64,000 bases of DNA from Pseudorhodoferax sp047601025. Lineage in GTDB: Bacteria > Pseudomonadota > Gammaproteobacteria > Burkholderiales > Burkholderiaceae_C. This document shows, in pieces, positions 1 to 8,173 of this stretch (position 1 is the stretch's first letter; the number at the start of each line of letters is the position of its first letter). A program made the translations under genes and the position numbers. The notes under the pieces were generated by a model. It had not been told where the DNA came from, did no database searches, and saw only the letters and a list, made by a program, of their open reading frames with translations. The stretch spans positions 5,270,001-5,334,000 of the forward strand of contig NZ_JASGJZ010000001.1 of assembly GCF_047601025.1 (NCBI RefSeq), in the 5' to 3' direction.

Positions 1-574
1 GCTCCAGCGCCCGCACCAGGTCGACCGGCGCCTCGGCGCCCTGCACCAGCGCCGGCGCCAGCAGCACCGGCACGTGCGGCAGCCGGCGCCGCAGCGCCGT
101 CGCCACGTCGTGCAGCGCCGCCGCCCCGGGCGACGTGACCAGGCCGATGCCGCGCGGCAGCAGCGGCAGCGGGCGCTTGCGCGCGGGATCGAACAGGCTC
201 TCGGCCTCCAGCCGCGCCTTCAGGCGCAGGAACTGCTCGAACAGCGCCCCCTGCCCGGCGCGCTGCAGGCTCTCGACCACCAGCTGCAGGTCGCCGCGCG
301 GCTCGTACACGGCCAGCCGCCCGCGCACCTCCACCTGGTCGCCGTCGCGCGGCGAGAAGTCCAGCAGCGCCGCCGCGCGCCGGAACATCGCGCAGCGCAG
401 CTGGCCCTGCGCATCCTTGAGCTGGAAGTAGCAGTGCCCGCTGGCGGCGCGCGAAAAGCCCGACACCTCGCCGCGCACAGCCACCGGGTTGAACTGGCGC
501 TCCAGCACGCCGGCCACCGCGCGGCACAGCGCGCCGACCTCCCAGACGGAGGGCGCCGGAGCGGCCGTCAGCAT
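1..574 (-). CDS. xseA: Exodeoxyribonuclease VII large subunit, N-terminal part (runs off window)
   Basis: The reverse strand reads open from an ATG at 574 to the window edge, about 191 residues. The N-terminus contains VWEVGALCRAV and FNPVAVRGEVSGFSRAASGH, followed by CYFQLKDAQGQLRCAMFR. This is the OB-fold (about residues 10-105) of the exonuclease VII large subunit. The start of the catalytic domain follows, with GIGLVTSPGAAALHDV near residue 155. ExoVII degrades single-stranded DNA to oligonucleotides together with the small subunit XseB. The gene is divergent from exbB. The 3' end and the rest of the catalytic domain lie outside the window. The family assignment is secure, and the start was chosen because it matches the usual N-terminal length. 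Confidence 0.93.
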   Translation of the reverse strand, partial: MLTAAPAPSVWEVGALCRAVAGVLERQFNPVAVRGEVSGFSRAASGHCYFQLKDAQGQLRCAMFRRAAALLDFSPRDGDQVEVRGRLAVYEPRGDLQLVVESLQRAGQGALFEQFLRLKARLEAESLFDPARKRPLPLLPRGIGLVTSPGAAALHDVATALRRRLPHVPVLLAPALVQGAEAPVDLVRALE

Positions 575-942
575 CGCGCGCAATCCCCACGCCGGTTCGC
601 GCCACGGCATGCAGGAATCGAATACTCCACAGCACACCCGCCCGCGGGACGATCAGCCGCCATGCGGCTCGCAGCGCCAGCATGTATGTCGAAGAACATT
701 GATTTCAATCGTCTTTTTCCTGCTCAATTCTTCATCGAACTGTCACGGAACCGCGCCAATCCTGGACGCCAGCCGTTTCAAAGCGCTTTCTCCACAAAGT
801 TATCCACAACTTCTGTGAGGAAGGTGGAGCGTGGAACCAAGGCGGAAGATGGTGCCGGCTGCTGGCGATTCGGGCGAAAGCCAAGCGAATAAACGCTGGG
901 CCATAATCCGCAGCGCGATCCATTGCCAGAGGGGAACTACTG
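575..942. other. Divergent intergenic region xseA / exbB
   Basis: These 368 bases separate xseA from exbB and contain no convincing gene. The segment around 680-760 is clearly richer in A and T than its surroundings and is the likely site of the divergent promoters, but no clear -35/-10 pair stands out. It holds two DnaA-box-like 9-mers (listed separately). The GAGGGG-type ribosome binding site of exbB is near 929-935. Confidence 0.5.
788..808 (+). promoter_or_regulatory. Two DnaA-box-like 9-mers
   Basis: TTATCCACA at 800-808 is a perfect match to the consensus DnaA box. TTCTCCACA at 788-796 differs at one base. They are direct repeats 12 bp apart, on the same strand. Their role is unknown: titration of DnaA, or DnaA control of exbB or xseA, are possible. 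They could also be chance, but one perfect and one near-perfect copy in tandem in such GC-rich DNA is notable. Confidence 0.5.
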
Positions 943-1578
943 TTGTTTTCGATCATACAAGCCGCCGGATGGCCGATCTGGCCGCTGATCGCCTGCTCGA
1001 TCCTGGCGCTGGCGCTGATCATCGAACGCTTCGTCAACCTGACCCCGCGCAGGATCGTGCCGCCCCAACTGCTGGACGAGGCGATCACCGTGTCGCAGCG
1101 CACGGTGCCCGACCCCGGCATCGTCGCCCGCCTGGCGCAGAGCTCGGCGCTGGGCGAGGTGCTGGCCAGCGGGCTGCGCGCGCTGAACGCCGACCCCCGC
1201 TGCACCGAGAGCGACCTGCGCGCGACCATCGAAGCGGCCGGCCGCGCGGTCGCGCACCGGCTGGAGAAGTACCTGACGGCGCTGGCCACCATTGCCTCGG
1301 CCGCGCCATTGCTGGGCCTGCTGGGCACCGTGATCGGCATGATCGAGATCTTCGCCGCGCAGCCGGGCGCGGCCGGCGGCGCCTCGGGTGATCCGGCGCA
1401 GCTGGCGCACGGCATCTCGGTGGCGCTGTACAATACCGCGTTCGGGCTCATGGTGGCGATTCCCTCGCTGATCTTCTGGCGCTACTTCCGCGCCCGGGTC
1501 GACGACTACCTGCTGCAGATGGAACTGGCCTCGGACCAATTCGCGCGGCACCTGAACGGCCTGCGCCGCGCCGGTTGA
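943..1578 (+). CDS. exbB: MotA/TolQ/ExbB proton channel family protein
   Basis: A 211-residue inner-membrane protein of the ExbB/TolQ family, the channel subunit that with ExbD converts proton-motive force into energy for TonB-dependent outer-membrane transport. Three membrane segments are visible: residues about 8-25 (WPIWPLIACSILALALII), about 115-135 (ATIASAAPLLGLLGTVIGM) and about 158-180 (SVALYNTAFGLMVAIPSLIF). The LLGLLGTVIGM motif is diagnostic. The start is TTG at 943, preceded by GAGGGG with suitable spacing; no ATG lies near. exbD follows, but only after an unusual 182-base spacer. Confidence 0.92.
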   Translation: MFSIIQAAGWPIWPLIACSILALALIIERFVNLTPRRIVPPQLLDEAITVSQRTVPDPGIVARLAQSSALGEVLASGLRALNADPRCTESDLRATIEAAGRAVAHRLEKYLTALATIASAAPLLGLLGTVIGMIEIFAAQPGAAGGASGDPAQLAHGISVALYNTAFGLMVAIPSLIFWRYFRARVDDYLLQMELASDQFARHLNGLRRAG

Positions 1579-1760
1579 AATGAACACCCCCAGTCTCCGC
1601 GCTGCGCGCTTCGCCACCCTCAAAGAGGGCGACGCCTGCGGCCGGGCAAGGCCCGTCCACGGCGTCCGCTGGCATAACCGGCTCCGCGGCCGTTCGAACC
1701 GCTGCTCGCGGCCCGGTTGCATGCCCTGCAGGTGGCGCGCCGGCGCCGTGGAACACTGAC
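1579..1760. repeat. GC-rich intergenic repeat-like spacer between exbB and exbD
   Basis: exbB and exbD usually abut or overlap, but here 182 bases intervene. The sequence begins with an imperfect CCCCCAGTCTCC / CACCCTCAAAGAGGG pattern, followed by GC-rich dyads such as GGCCGGGCAAGGCCCG. It resembles intergenic repeats I associate with comamonad genomes (recollection, not checked). No ORF with family-like content is visible. It may carry hairpins that alter the ExbB:ExbD ratio. No full second copy was seen in this window. Confidence 0.4.
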
Positions 1761-2183
1761 ATGAACTTCCGCCGCCGCGTCCGGGAAGAGCCGGAGATCA
1801 ACCTGATCCCGTTCATCGACGTGCTGCTGGTCGTGCTGATCTTCCTGATGCTGTCCACGACCTACAGCAAGTACGCCGAGCTGCAGATCCGCCTGCCGCT
1901 GGCCAATGCCGAGCCGCAGCGCGAGCGGCCGCGCGAGATCGTGCTGGCGATCGCGGCCGACGGGCGCTACGCCGTGGACCGGCGGCCGATGGACACGCGC
2001 AACGTGGACGCCCTGGCCGCTGCGCTGCGCACGGCGGCCGAAGGCGCACGGGACGCGGTGATCGTCGTGAGCGCCGACGCCAGCACGCCGCACCAGGCCG
2101 TGGTGACGGCCATGGACGCCGCACGCCGCGCCGGGCTGCAGCAGCTCACGTTCGCGACGCAGCGTTCGGCGTCGGGCACCTGA
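1761..2183 (+). CDS. exbD: Biopolymer transport protein ExbD/TolR
   Basis: A 140-residue protein with a short cytoplasmic N-terminus, one membrane helix (about residues 15-35, INLIPFIDVLLVVLIFLML) and a periplasmic domain, the standard ExbD/TolR layout. The conserved membrane aspartate is in PFIDVLLV. It works with the upstream exbB product to energise TonB, which fits the three TonB-dependent receptors encoded at 35.7-45.7 kb. The ATG at 1761 is the natural start because the preceding spacer is non-coding. lpxK follows after 18 bases. Confidence 0.93.
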   Translation: MNFRRRVREEPEINLIPFIDVLLVVLIFLMLSTTYSKYAELQIRLPLANAEPQRERPREIVLAIAADGRYAVDRRPMDTRNVDALAAALRTAAEGARDAVIVVSADASTPHQAVVTAMDAARRAGLQQLTFATQRSASGT

Positions 2184-2201
2184 CCGCCGGTCGCGAGCGC
2201 C

Positions 2202-3203
2202 GTGCGCGGCTGGCTGTCCGACCTGGTCCCGCGGCTGTGGCAGTCGCGCCGGCTGGCCTGGCCACTGTGGCCGCTGTCCCTGCTCTACGGCGCCGTCTCC
2301 GGGCTGCGCCGCTGGCTGTACCGGCGCGGCTGGCTGTCCGGCACGCGGCTGCCGGTGCCGGTGCTGGTGGTCGGCAACGTGGTGGCGGGAGGATCGGGCA
2401 AGACGCCGGTGACCATCGCCCTCGTCGAGCACCTGCGCGCGCAGGGCTGGCGCGTCGGCGTGCTCTCGCGCGGCTACGGCCGCAGCACCACGGACTGCCG
2501 CGAAGTGCTGCCGGACAGCCCCGCGCAGGAAGTCGGCGACGAGCCGGCGCTGATCCAGCGCAGCTGCCGGGTGCCGGTGTTCGTGGCCGCGCGCCGGGCC
2601 GAGGCCGGCCTGGCCCTGCTGGCGCGCCACCCAGCGACGGAACTACTGGTCTGCGACGACGGCCTGCAGCATCTGGCGCTGGCACGCGACCTGGAGATCT
2701 GCGTGTTCGACGACCGCGGCACCGGCAACGGCTGGCTGCTGCCGGCCGGCCCGCTGCGCGAGCCCTGGCCGCGGCCGGCCGACTTGGTGCTGCACACGGG
2801 CGAGCATCCGGCCTTCGCCGGCGCGCGGGCACGCCGGCGCCTGGCCGCCAGCACGCAGCGGGCGGACGGCGCGCGGCTGGCGCTGGCCGACCTGGCCGAC
2901 ACGCCGGTGCTGGCGCTGGCCGGCATCGCGCATCCCGAGCGCTTCTTCGCGATGCTGCGCGCGGCCGGCCTGCGCCGGATCCAGGAACTGCCGCTGCCGG
3001 ACCACCATGATTTCGAGCGCTGGCAACCGCCGGCCGGCGCGCCGGCACTGTGGCTGTGCACGACCAAGGACGCGGTCAAGCTCTGGGCCCGGCATCCGCA
3101 GGCCTGGGCCGTGCCGCTGGAGGTGGCGCTCGACGCCGCGGCGCTGCAGGCGATCGACGCCCGGCTGCACGCGCTGCGTCCCGCAGGCCCGCGGGTACCA
3201 TAG
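2202..3203 (+). CDS. lpxK: Tetraacyldisaccharide 4'-kinase (lipid A biosynthesis)
   Basis: LpxK phosphorylates the 4' position of tetraacyldisaccharide-1-phosphate to make lipid IVA at the inner membrane. The protein has 333 residues, the usual family size. A hydrophobic N-terminal stretch (about 18-32) is followed by the P-loop GGSGKT at residues 63-68 and the conserved VGVLSRGYGR downstream. LVCDDGLQHLALARD and TTKDAVKLW are further family hallmarks. The start is GTG at 2202, 18 bases after exbD; no closer ATG gives the family N-terminus. It sits in the order exbB-exbD-lpxK-Trm112-kdsB-adk, common in Comamonadaceae, which couples envelope biogenesis genes. Confidence 0.95.
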   Translation: MRGWLSDLVPRLWQSRRLAWPLWPLSLLYGAVSGLRRWLYRRGWLSGTRLPVPVLVVGNVVAGGSGKTPVTIALVEHLRAQGWRVGVLSRGYGRSTTDCREVLPDSPAQEVGDEPALIQRSCRVPVFVAARRAEAGLALLARHPATELLVCDDGLQHLALARDLEICVFDDRGTGNGWLLPAGPLREPWPRPADLVLHTGEHPAFAGARARRRLAASTQRADGARLALADLADTPVLALAGIAHPERFFAMLRAAGLRRIQELPLPDHHDFERWQPPAGAPALWLCTTKDAVKLWARHPQAWAVPLEVALDAAALQAIDARLHALRPAGPRVP

Positions 3204-3233
3204 CCGCTTTCGACTCTCCGACCTCCTCCGCCC

Positions 3234-3416
3234 ATGGACAGCAAGCTCCTCGAACTGCTGGTCTGCCCCGTGACCAAAGGCCCCCTGCAGTACGACCGCG
3301 AGCGCCAGGAACTGGTCTCGCGCAGCGCCCGGCTGGCCTATCCGATCCGCGACGGCATCCCGATCCTGCTGGAGACCGAGGCCCGCACGCTCAGCGACGA
3401 AGAACTGGAACTCTGA
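3234..3416 (+). CDS. Trm112 family protein (YcaR-like)
   Basis: A 60-residue protein with the LLELLVCPVTKGPL and AYPIRDGIPILL signatures of the Trm112/YcaR family. Eukaryotic Trm112 activates several methyltransferases; in bacteria the role is less settled, but the gene habitually lies between lpxK and kdsB, as here. The first part of the usual zinc motif is reduced to a single Cys in LVCPVTK, common in the bacterial branch. Its stop codon overlaps the start of kdsB (TGATG), so the two are probably translationally coupled. Confidence 0.9.
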   Translation: MDSKLLELLVCPVTKGPLQYDRERQELVSRSARLAYPIRDGIPILLETEARTLSDEELEL

Positions 3417-4171
3417 TGGCGCCGTTCACCGTCCTGATCCCGGCGCGGCTGGCCTCCACGCGGCTGCCGAACAAGCCGCTGGCCGCGCTCGGCGATGCGC
3501 CGATGGTCGTGCGCGTGGCGCAGCGGGCGTTGAAGTCGCAGGCCCGGCGCACCGTCGTCGCCTGCGACAGCCCGCAGATCCTGGAGGCCTGCGCCGCCCA
3601 CGGCGTCGAAGCCATCCTGACGCGCGACGACCACGCCTCCGGCAGCGACCGGCTGGCCGAGGCCTGCGCGCTGCTCGGCCTGGACGGCGAGGACCTCGTC
3701 GTCAACGTGCAGGGCGACGAGCCGCTGATCGATCCGCCGCTGATCGACGCCGTGGCCGGCCTGCTGCACGCCGCACCCGCGGCCAGCATGAGCACCGCGG
3801 CCCATGCAATCGACAGCGTGGACGACCTGCGCAATCCCAATGTGGTGAAGGTGGTCTGCGATACACAGGGCTACGCGCTGTATTTCAGCCGCGCGCCGAT
3901 CCCATGGTGGCGCGACGGCAACGCCGGCGGCGTGCCGTCGCTGCCCGTCGCGCCGGCGCCGCTGCGCCACGTCGGCATCTACGGCTACCGCGCCGGCTTC
4001 CTGCGCCGCTTTCCGGGCCTGCCGCCGGCGCCGATCGAGCAGACCGAGGCGCTGGAGCAGCTGCGCGCCATGTGGCACGGCCACCGCATCGCGGTGCACG
4101 TGACCGACCATGCGCCCGGCCCCGGCGTGGACACCGCACAGGACCTGGAGCGGGTGCGCCAGCTGTTTTGA
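3416..4171 (+). CDS. kdsB: 3-deoxy-manno-octulosonate cytidylyltransferase
   Basis: KdsB activates Kdo to CMP-Kdo for transfer to lipid A. The ATG at 3416 overlaps the Trm112 stop and gives 251 residues, the expected size. The N-terminus FTVLIPARLASTRLPNKPL is the nucleotidyltransferase signature. VNVQGDEPLI near residue 98 and YFSRAPIPW near 160 are family motifs. The reading frame stays open further upstream, but the overlap start and the conserved N-terminus settle the choice. It is co-directional with lpxK and adk. Confidence 0.95.
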   Translation: MAPFTVLIPARLASTRLPNKPLAALGDAPMVVRVAQRALKSQARRTVVACDSPQILEACAAHGVEAILTRDDHASGSDRLAEACALLGLDGEDLVVNVQGDEPLIDPPLIDAVAGLLHAAPAASMSTAAHAIDSVDDLRNPNVVKVVCDTQGYALYFSRAPIPWWRDGNAGGVPSLPVAPAPLRHVGIYGYRAGFLRRFPGLPPAPIEQTEALEQLRAMWHGHRIAVHVTDHAPGPGVDTAQDLERVRQLF

Positions 4172-4293
4172 CGAACTATTGCGGCGCGCGCAGGCGCCCA
4201 AGCCTGCATGCTATCCTTTGCCGCCAGAAGCACTTGCGACGGCCTGCGCGCCGTCAGCGCTGCCGCTGACATACAAGCATTCCGAGGACTTCC

Positions 4294-4950
4294 ATGAGAC
4301 TGATTCTGTTGGGCGCACCCGGCGCCGGCAAAGGCACGCAAGCCACATTCATCTGCAAACAGTTCGGGATTCCCCAGATTTCCACGGGTGACATGCTGCG
4401 CGCCGCCGTCAAGGCCGGCACGCCGCTGGGCCTGCAGGCCAAGTCGGTCATGGATTCCGGCGCCCTGGTCGGCGACGACATCATCATCGGCCTCGTCAAG
4501 GAGCGCATCGCGCAGCCGGACTGCGCCAACGGCTTCCTGTTCGACGGCTTCCCGCGCACGATCCCGCAGGCCGACGCGATGAAGGCCGCCGGCGTCAAGC
4601 TCGACTACGTGCTGGAGATCGACGTGCCGTTCGACGCCATCGTCGAACGCATGAGCGGGCGCCGCTCGCACCCGGCTTCCGGCCGCGTCTACCACGTCAA
4701 GTTCAACCCGCCCAAGGTCGAAGGACGCGACGACGTGACGGGCGAGCCGCTGGTGCAGCGCGAGGACGACAGCGAGGCCACGGTGACCAAGCGCCTGGAC
4801 GTCTACAGCGCGCAGACGCGTCCGCTGATCGACTACTACACCCAGTGGGCCAAGAATGATCCGGCCAGCGCGCCGCGCTACCGCAAGATCGACGGCACCG
4901 GCAGCGTGGAGGAGATCACCGCCCGCGCGCTGGCCGCCCTGTCGGCCTGA
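4294..4950 (+). CDS. adk: Adenylate kinase
   Basis: A 218-residue adenylate kinase, interconverting ATP + AMP and 2 ADP in the cytosol. The P-loop is GAPGAGKGTQ at residues 7-16. The AMP-binding DGFPRT and the LID domain (long form, GRRSHPASGRVYHVKFNPP) are present. The LID lacks the four-Cys zinc site, as usual in Gram-negatives. The ATG is preceded by GAGGA at an SD-like distance. 122 bases separate it from kdsB, so it may have its own promoter. Its stop at 4948-4950 directly abuts the stop of the convergent asparaginase gene. Confidence 0.97.
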   Translation: MRLILLGAPGAGKGTQATFICKQFGIPQISTGDMLRAAVKAGTPLGLQAKSVMDSGALVGDDIIIGLVKERIAQPDCANGFLFDGFPRTIPQADAMKAAGVKLDYVLEIDVPFDAIVERMSGRRSHPASGRVYHVKFNPPKVEGRDDVTGEPLVQREDDSEATVTKRLDVYSAQTRPLIDYYTQWAKNDPASAPRYRKIDGTGSVEEITARALAALSA

Positions 4951-5901
4951 TCAGCCGCCCAGCAGTTCCAGCACCAGCCGGATGCGCGCCTTGACCGGCG
5001 ACAGCGCATCCGCGCCTGGCAGCGCGCCTTCCTGCGGCCCCATGACACGACCCTGGTCGCAGCGGCTGGCGCGCAGCACGCGCACACCGGCCGATCGCGC
5101 GCGTTCCAGCGCGTCGTTCAGCGCCCGGTGCACGGTGCCGTTGCCGGTCGCGGCGACCACCAGCCCCTGCACGCCGTCGCGCACCAGCGCATCCACGATG
5201 GCGCCGCTGGCGCCGGCATAGCTGGTCACGATCTCGACACGCGGCCAGGGCGCGCCCTCGGCCGGCAGCCGCGCCACATCGCAAGCTCCCTGCGCCACCG
5301 GCCAGTCGCGCAGCCGGCGCAGCCGACCCTCCTCCACGTAGCCCAGCGGCCCCGCATCGCCGGAGCCGAAGGCGTCGAGCCGGTAGCCGTGCAGCTTGCG
5401 CACGTCCGCCGCGGCATGGACGACACCGGCGCACACGGCCGTCACGCCGCGCGCGCCGGCGGTCGCGGCCACGGCCAGCGCGTCGCGCAGGTTCTGCGGA
5501 CCGTCCGGCATCGGCGCGTCGGCCGGCCGCATCGCGCAGGTCAGCACCACCGGCCTGACCGGCGCCAGCACGCACTGCAGGAAGTACGCCGTCTCCTCCA
5601 GCGTGTCGGTGCCGTGCGCGACCACGATGCCCAAAACCCGCGGCCGTGCCAGCCAATCCGCGCAACACCGGGCCAGCCGGCCCCAGGTGTCGCCATCCAT
5701 GTCCTTGCTGTCGAGTTGCGCGACCTGCTCGGCCACCACCACCGTGCCCGCGGGCGCCGGCACGCCGGCCAGCAGGTGCGCCACGTCCACCTGGGCCGCG
5801 CGGTAGCCCAGGTTGTCCCCGGGCCGCGACGAGAGGCCGGCGATGGTGCCGCCCGTCCCCAGGACCACCAGCTGCGGCGCATTCGCATCGGAAGCTTGCA
5901 T
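4951..5901 (-). CDS. L-asparaginase family amidohydrolase
   Basis: The ATG at 5901 gives 316 residues. GTGGTIAG at residues 15-22 carries the first catalytic Thr region. HGTDTLEETA from residue 96 carries the Thr-Asp pair of the second active-site motif. The protein hydrolyses asparagine (possibly glutamine) to the acid and ammonia. No signal peptide is visible, so it is probably cytoplasmic. A TTG two codons upstream is an alternative start. No Shine-Dalgarno sequence is visible, and the ATG is only 12 bases from the nearer LexA box, so the mRNA leader must be very short. It is divergent from lexA and convergent with adk. Confidence 0.9.
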   Translation of the reverse strand: MQASDANAPQLVVLGTGGTIAGLSSRPGDNLGYRAAQVDVAHLLAGVPAPAGTVVVAEQVAQLDSKDMDGDTWGRLARCCADWLARPRVLGIVVAHGTDTLEETAYFLQCVLAPVRPVVLTCAMRPADAPMPDGPQNLRDALAVAATAGARGVTAVCAGVVHAAADVRKLHGYRLDAFGSGDAGPLGYVEEGRLRRLRDWPVAQGACDVARLPAEGAPWPRVEIVTSYAGASGAIVDALVRDGVQGLVVAATGNGTVHRALNDALERARSAGVRVLRASRCDQGRVMGPQEGALPGADALSPVKARIRLVLELLGG

Positions 5902-5912
5902 AAACAAAAAAG

Positions 5913-5947
5913 CTGATTAAAAATACAGATACTGGAAATTTCAACAG
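5913..5947. promoter_or_regulatory. Two tandem LexA (SOS) boxes
   Basis: CTGA-N8-ACAG at 5913-5928 and CTGG-N8-ACAG at 5932-5947 each match the proteobacterial SOS box CTGT-N8-ACAG with one base changed in the left arm. They lie in tandem, 19 bp start to start, just upstream of lexA (ATG 5971) and of the divergent asparaginase (ATG 5901). Two tandem boxes are also the arrangement at E. coli lexA. The sites should mediate lexA autorepression and may also repress the asparaginase gene. Confidence 0.8.
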
Positions 5948-5970
5948 ACCTTCCAGCCCAAGGAACTGCC

Positions 5971-6663
5971 ATGCCAGACGCTTCCGCCACCGCATCGCCC
6001 GTCAAGCTCACAGCCCGCCAGCAGCAGATTCTGGAGCTGATCCAGTCTGCCATCGCCAACACCGGGGCGCCACCGACGCGCGCCGAGATCGCGGCCGAGC
6101 TCGGCTTCAAGTCGGCCAACGCCGCCGAGGAACATCTGCAGGCGTTGGCCCGCAAGGGCGTCATCGAGCTCGTCAGCGGCACCTCGCGCGGCATCCGGCT
6201 GCGCGGCGACATGCTGCGTTCGGTCAACGAGCGCCGCGCCAAGCAATTCACCCTGCCGCTGCAGGAACTGGCCCAGCTCGCATTGCCACTGGTCGGCCGC
6301 GTGGCCGCCGGCTCGCCCATCCTCGCGCAGGAGCATGTGGACCAGACCTACTACGTCGAGAGCAGCCTGTTCCAGCACAAGCCCGACTACCTGCTGCGCG
6401 TACGTGGCATGTCCATGCGCGACGCCGGCATCATGGACGGCGACCTGCTGGCCGTGCGCGCCACCCGGGACGCCAAGAACGGCCAGATCGTCGTCGCGCG
6501 GCTGGGCGACGACGTGACCGTCAAGCGCTACAAGCGCACCGAAGACGGCATCGAACTGCATCCCGAGAACCCGGACTATCCGACCATCGTCGTGCAGCCC
6601 GGCGAACCGTTCGAGATCGAGGGCCTGGCGGTCGGCCTGATCCGCAACACCATGCTGATGTAG
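5971..6663 (+). CDS. lexA: SOS repressor LexA
   Basis: A 230-residue LexA. The N-terminal winged helix (KLTARQQQILELIQ through GIRLR) includes PPTRAEIAAELGFKSANAAEEHL. The self-cleavage bond is Ala113-Gly114 in RVAAGSP. The catalytic pair is Ser148 (RGMSMRDAGI) and Lys185 (TVKRY). On DNA damage RecA filaments trigger autocleavage and derepress SOS genes. The insert at residues 80-105 is a little longer than in E. coli LexA (202 residues), typical for betaproteobacteria. The ATG at 5971 has AAGGA nearby. Two LexA boxes lie 24-58 bases upstream, so autoregulation is expected. Confidence 0.97.
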   Translation: MPDASATASPVKLTARQQQILELIQSAIANTGAPPTRAEIAAELGFKSANAAEEHLQALARKGVIELVSGTSRGIRLRGDMLRSVNERRAKQFTLPLQELAQLALPLVGRVAAGSPILAQEHVDQTYYVESSLFQHKPDYLLRVRGMSMRDAGIMDGDLLAVRATRDAKNGQIVVARLGDDVTVKRYKRTEDGIELHPENPDYPTIVVQPGEPFEIEGLAVGLIRNTMLM

Positions 6664-6793
6664 GCCTCCCCGGCCTGCGTACCGCAGTCTCCAGGTGGCG
6701 GGCGTCGGCTGCGCAGGTGCGCGGCCACCCTGGGGCTGCACTCGTTCAACCAATCCTGCCCCAATCCACCCGCTGGCGTGGAAGGAGTACGAC

Positions 6794-7084
6794 ATGGGAA
6801 TCGCAATGCTGGCGGCCGCACGACTGGTGCAGGCCATGCCGCAACGGCTCGAAGCCTGGATCGAGGAGTGGAGCCCGCGGCGGCTCGCCACGCGGCTGCG
6901 CCGCCGCCGGCCGGCGCGGCGTCCTGCCAGCGCCACCGTGCGGCCATTGCGGGTGCTGCGCGTGCTGGAGCCGCAGCAGGCGCGCAACGCCGCCGGCCGC
7001 ATGGTCATTTCGGGCCGCATGGCCGACGTCTGCGCCGAACTGGACCGCCTGGCCGCTGCGGAAGCCGAGGCACCGCGGCACTGA
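6794..7084 (+). CDS. Small conserved hypothetical protein
   Basis: A 96-residue protein beginning MGIAMLAAARLVQAMP with a strong GGAAGGAG ribosome binding site 8 bases upstream. It has an Arg-rich middle (about residues 26-40, RRLATRLRRRRPARR) and a better conserved-looking C-terminus, LRVLEPQQARNAAGRMVISG followed by RMADVCAELDRLAA. I recognise no functional domain. It follows lexA by 130 bases on the same strand, so SOS co-regulation is possible but unproven. The frame stays open upstream, but the RBS selects this ATG. Confidence 0.65.
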   Translation: MGIAMLAAARLVQAMPQRLEAWIEEWSPRRLATRLRRRRPARRPASATVRPLRVLRVLEPQQARNAAGRMVISGRMADVCAELDRLAAAEAEAPRH

Positions 7085-7146
7085 AGCCCCCCGCGCCTGC
7101 CCCCTTCGGGGCCGAGCAACGAGCGGCCGCGAGGCACAATGCCCGG

Positions 7147-8154
7147 ATGAACGTTGTGATCCTCGACGACTACCAGGACGCGGTGCGCAAGCTCGACTGC
7201 GCCGCAAGGCTCGAACCCTATGCGGCCAAGGTCTACACCAACACCGTCAAGGGCCTGGGCCAGTTGTCCGTACGGCTTCGCGATGCCGACATCATCGTGC
7301 TGATCCGCGAACGCACGCACCTGAACCGCGCCCTGATTGAGAAGCTGCCGCGGCTCAAGCTGGTCGCGCAGACCGGCCGCGTCGGCCCGCACGTCGACGT
7401 GGCGGCCTGCACCGAGTACGGCGTGGCCGTGGCCGAAGGCGTGGGCTCGCCGGTGGCGCCGGCCGAGCTGACCTGGGCCCTGGTCATGGCCGCTGCGCGC
7501 CGGCTGCCGCAATACATCGGCAACCTCAAGCACGGCGTCTGGCAGCAGTCCGGCATGAAGACCGCCTCCATGCCACCGAACTTCGGGCTGGGCACGGTGT
7601 TGCGCGGACGCACGATGGGCATCTTCGGCTATGGCCGGATCGGCCAGATCGTCAGTACCTTCGCCCGCGCCTTCGGCATGCACGTGCTGGTCTGGGGCCG
7701 CGCCGGCTCCTGCGAGCGGGCGCGGGCCGATGGCCACCACGTGGCGTCCGGGCAGGACGAACTGTTCGCCGAGAGCGACGTGCTGTCGCTGCACCTGCGC
7801 CTGAACGAGGAGACGCGCGGCATCGTCCGGCTCGACGATCTGTCGCGCATGAAGCCGACCTCGATACTGGTCAACACCGCGCGCGCCGAACTGATCGAGC
7901 CGGACGCCCTGCTGGCCGGCCTGAACCGCGGGCGCCCCGGCATGGCGGCCGTCGACGTGTTCGAGAGCGAACCCATCCTGCAGGGCCACGCGCTGCTGCG
8001 CCTGGAGAACTGCATCTGCACGCCGCACATCGGCTACGTGGAACTGCAGAGCTACGAGATGTACTTCAGCGCGGCCTTCGACAACGTGGTGAACTACATC
8101 CGCGGCACGCCGACCAACATCGTCAACCCGGGCGCACTGCAAGTCCGGCGCTGA
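7147..8154 (+). CDS. D-2-hydroxyacid dehydrogenase (NAD-binding)
   Basis: A 335-residue member of the D-isomer-specific 2-hydroxyacid dehydrogenase family (phosphoglycerate dehydrogenase-like). The Rossmann motif is GIFGYGRIGQ near residue 160. The catalytic Arg is in NTARAELIEP, Glu in FESEPILQG, and His in CTPHIGYV. The substrate cannot be fixed from sequence; SerA is less likely because there is no ACT domain and the N-terminus is divergent. The ATG at 7147 was chosen by homology-like length; the upstream open frame is a GC artefact. The 62 bases before it contain a short GC-rich dyad (CCCCTTCGGGG). Confidence 0.85.
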   Translation: MNVVILDDYQDAVRKLDCAARLEPYAAKVYTNTVKGLGQLSVRLRDADIIVLIRERTHLNRALIEKLPRLKLVAQTGRVGPHVDVAACTEYGVAVAEGVGSPVAPAELTWALVMAAARRLPQYIGNLKHGVWQQSGMKTASMPPNFGLGTVLRGRTMGIFGYGRIGQIVSTFARAFGMHVLVWGRAGSCERARADGHHVASGQDELFAESDVLSLHLRLNEETRGIVRLDDLSRMKPTSILVNTARAELIEPDALLAGLNRGRPGMAAVDVFESEPILQGHALLRLENCICTPHIGYVELQSYEMYFSAAFDNVVNYIRGTPTNIVNPGALQVRR

Positions 8155-8173
8155 CGCTGCACCAGCCACCAGC

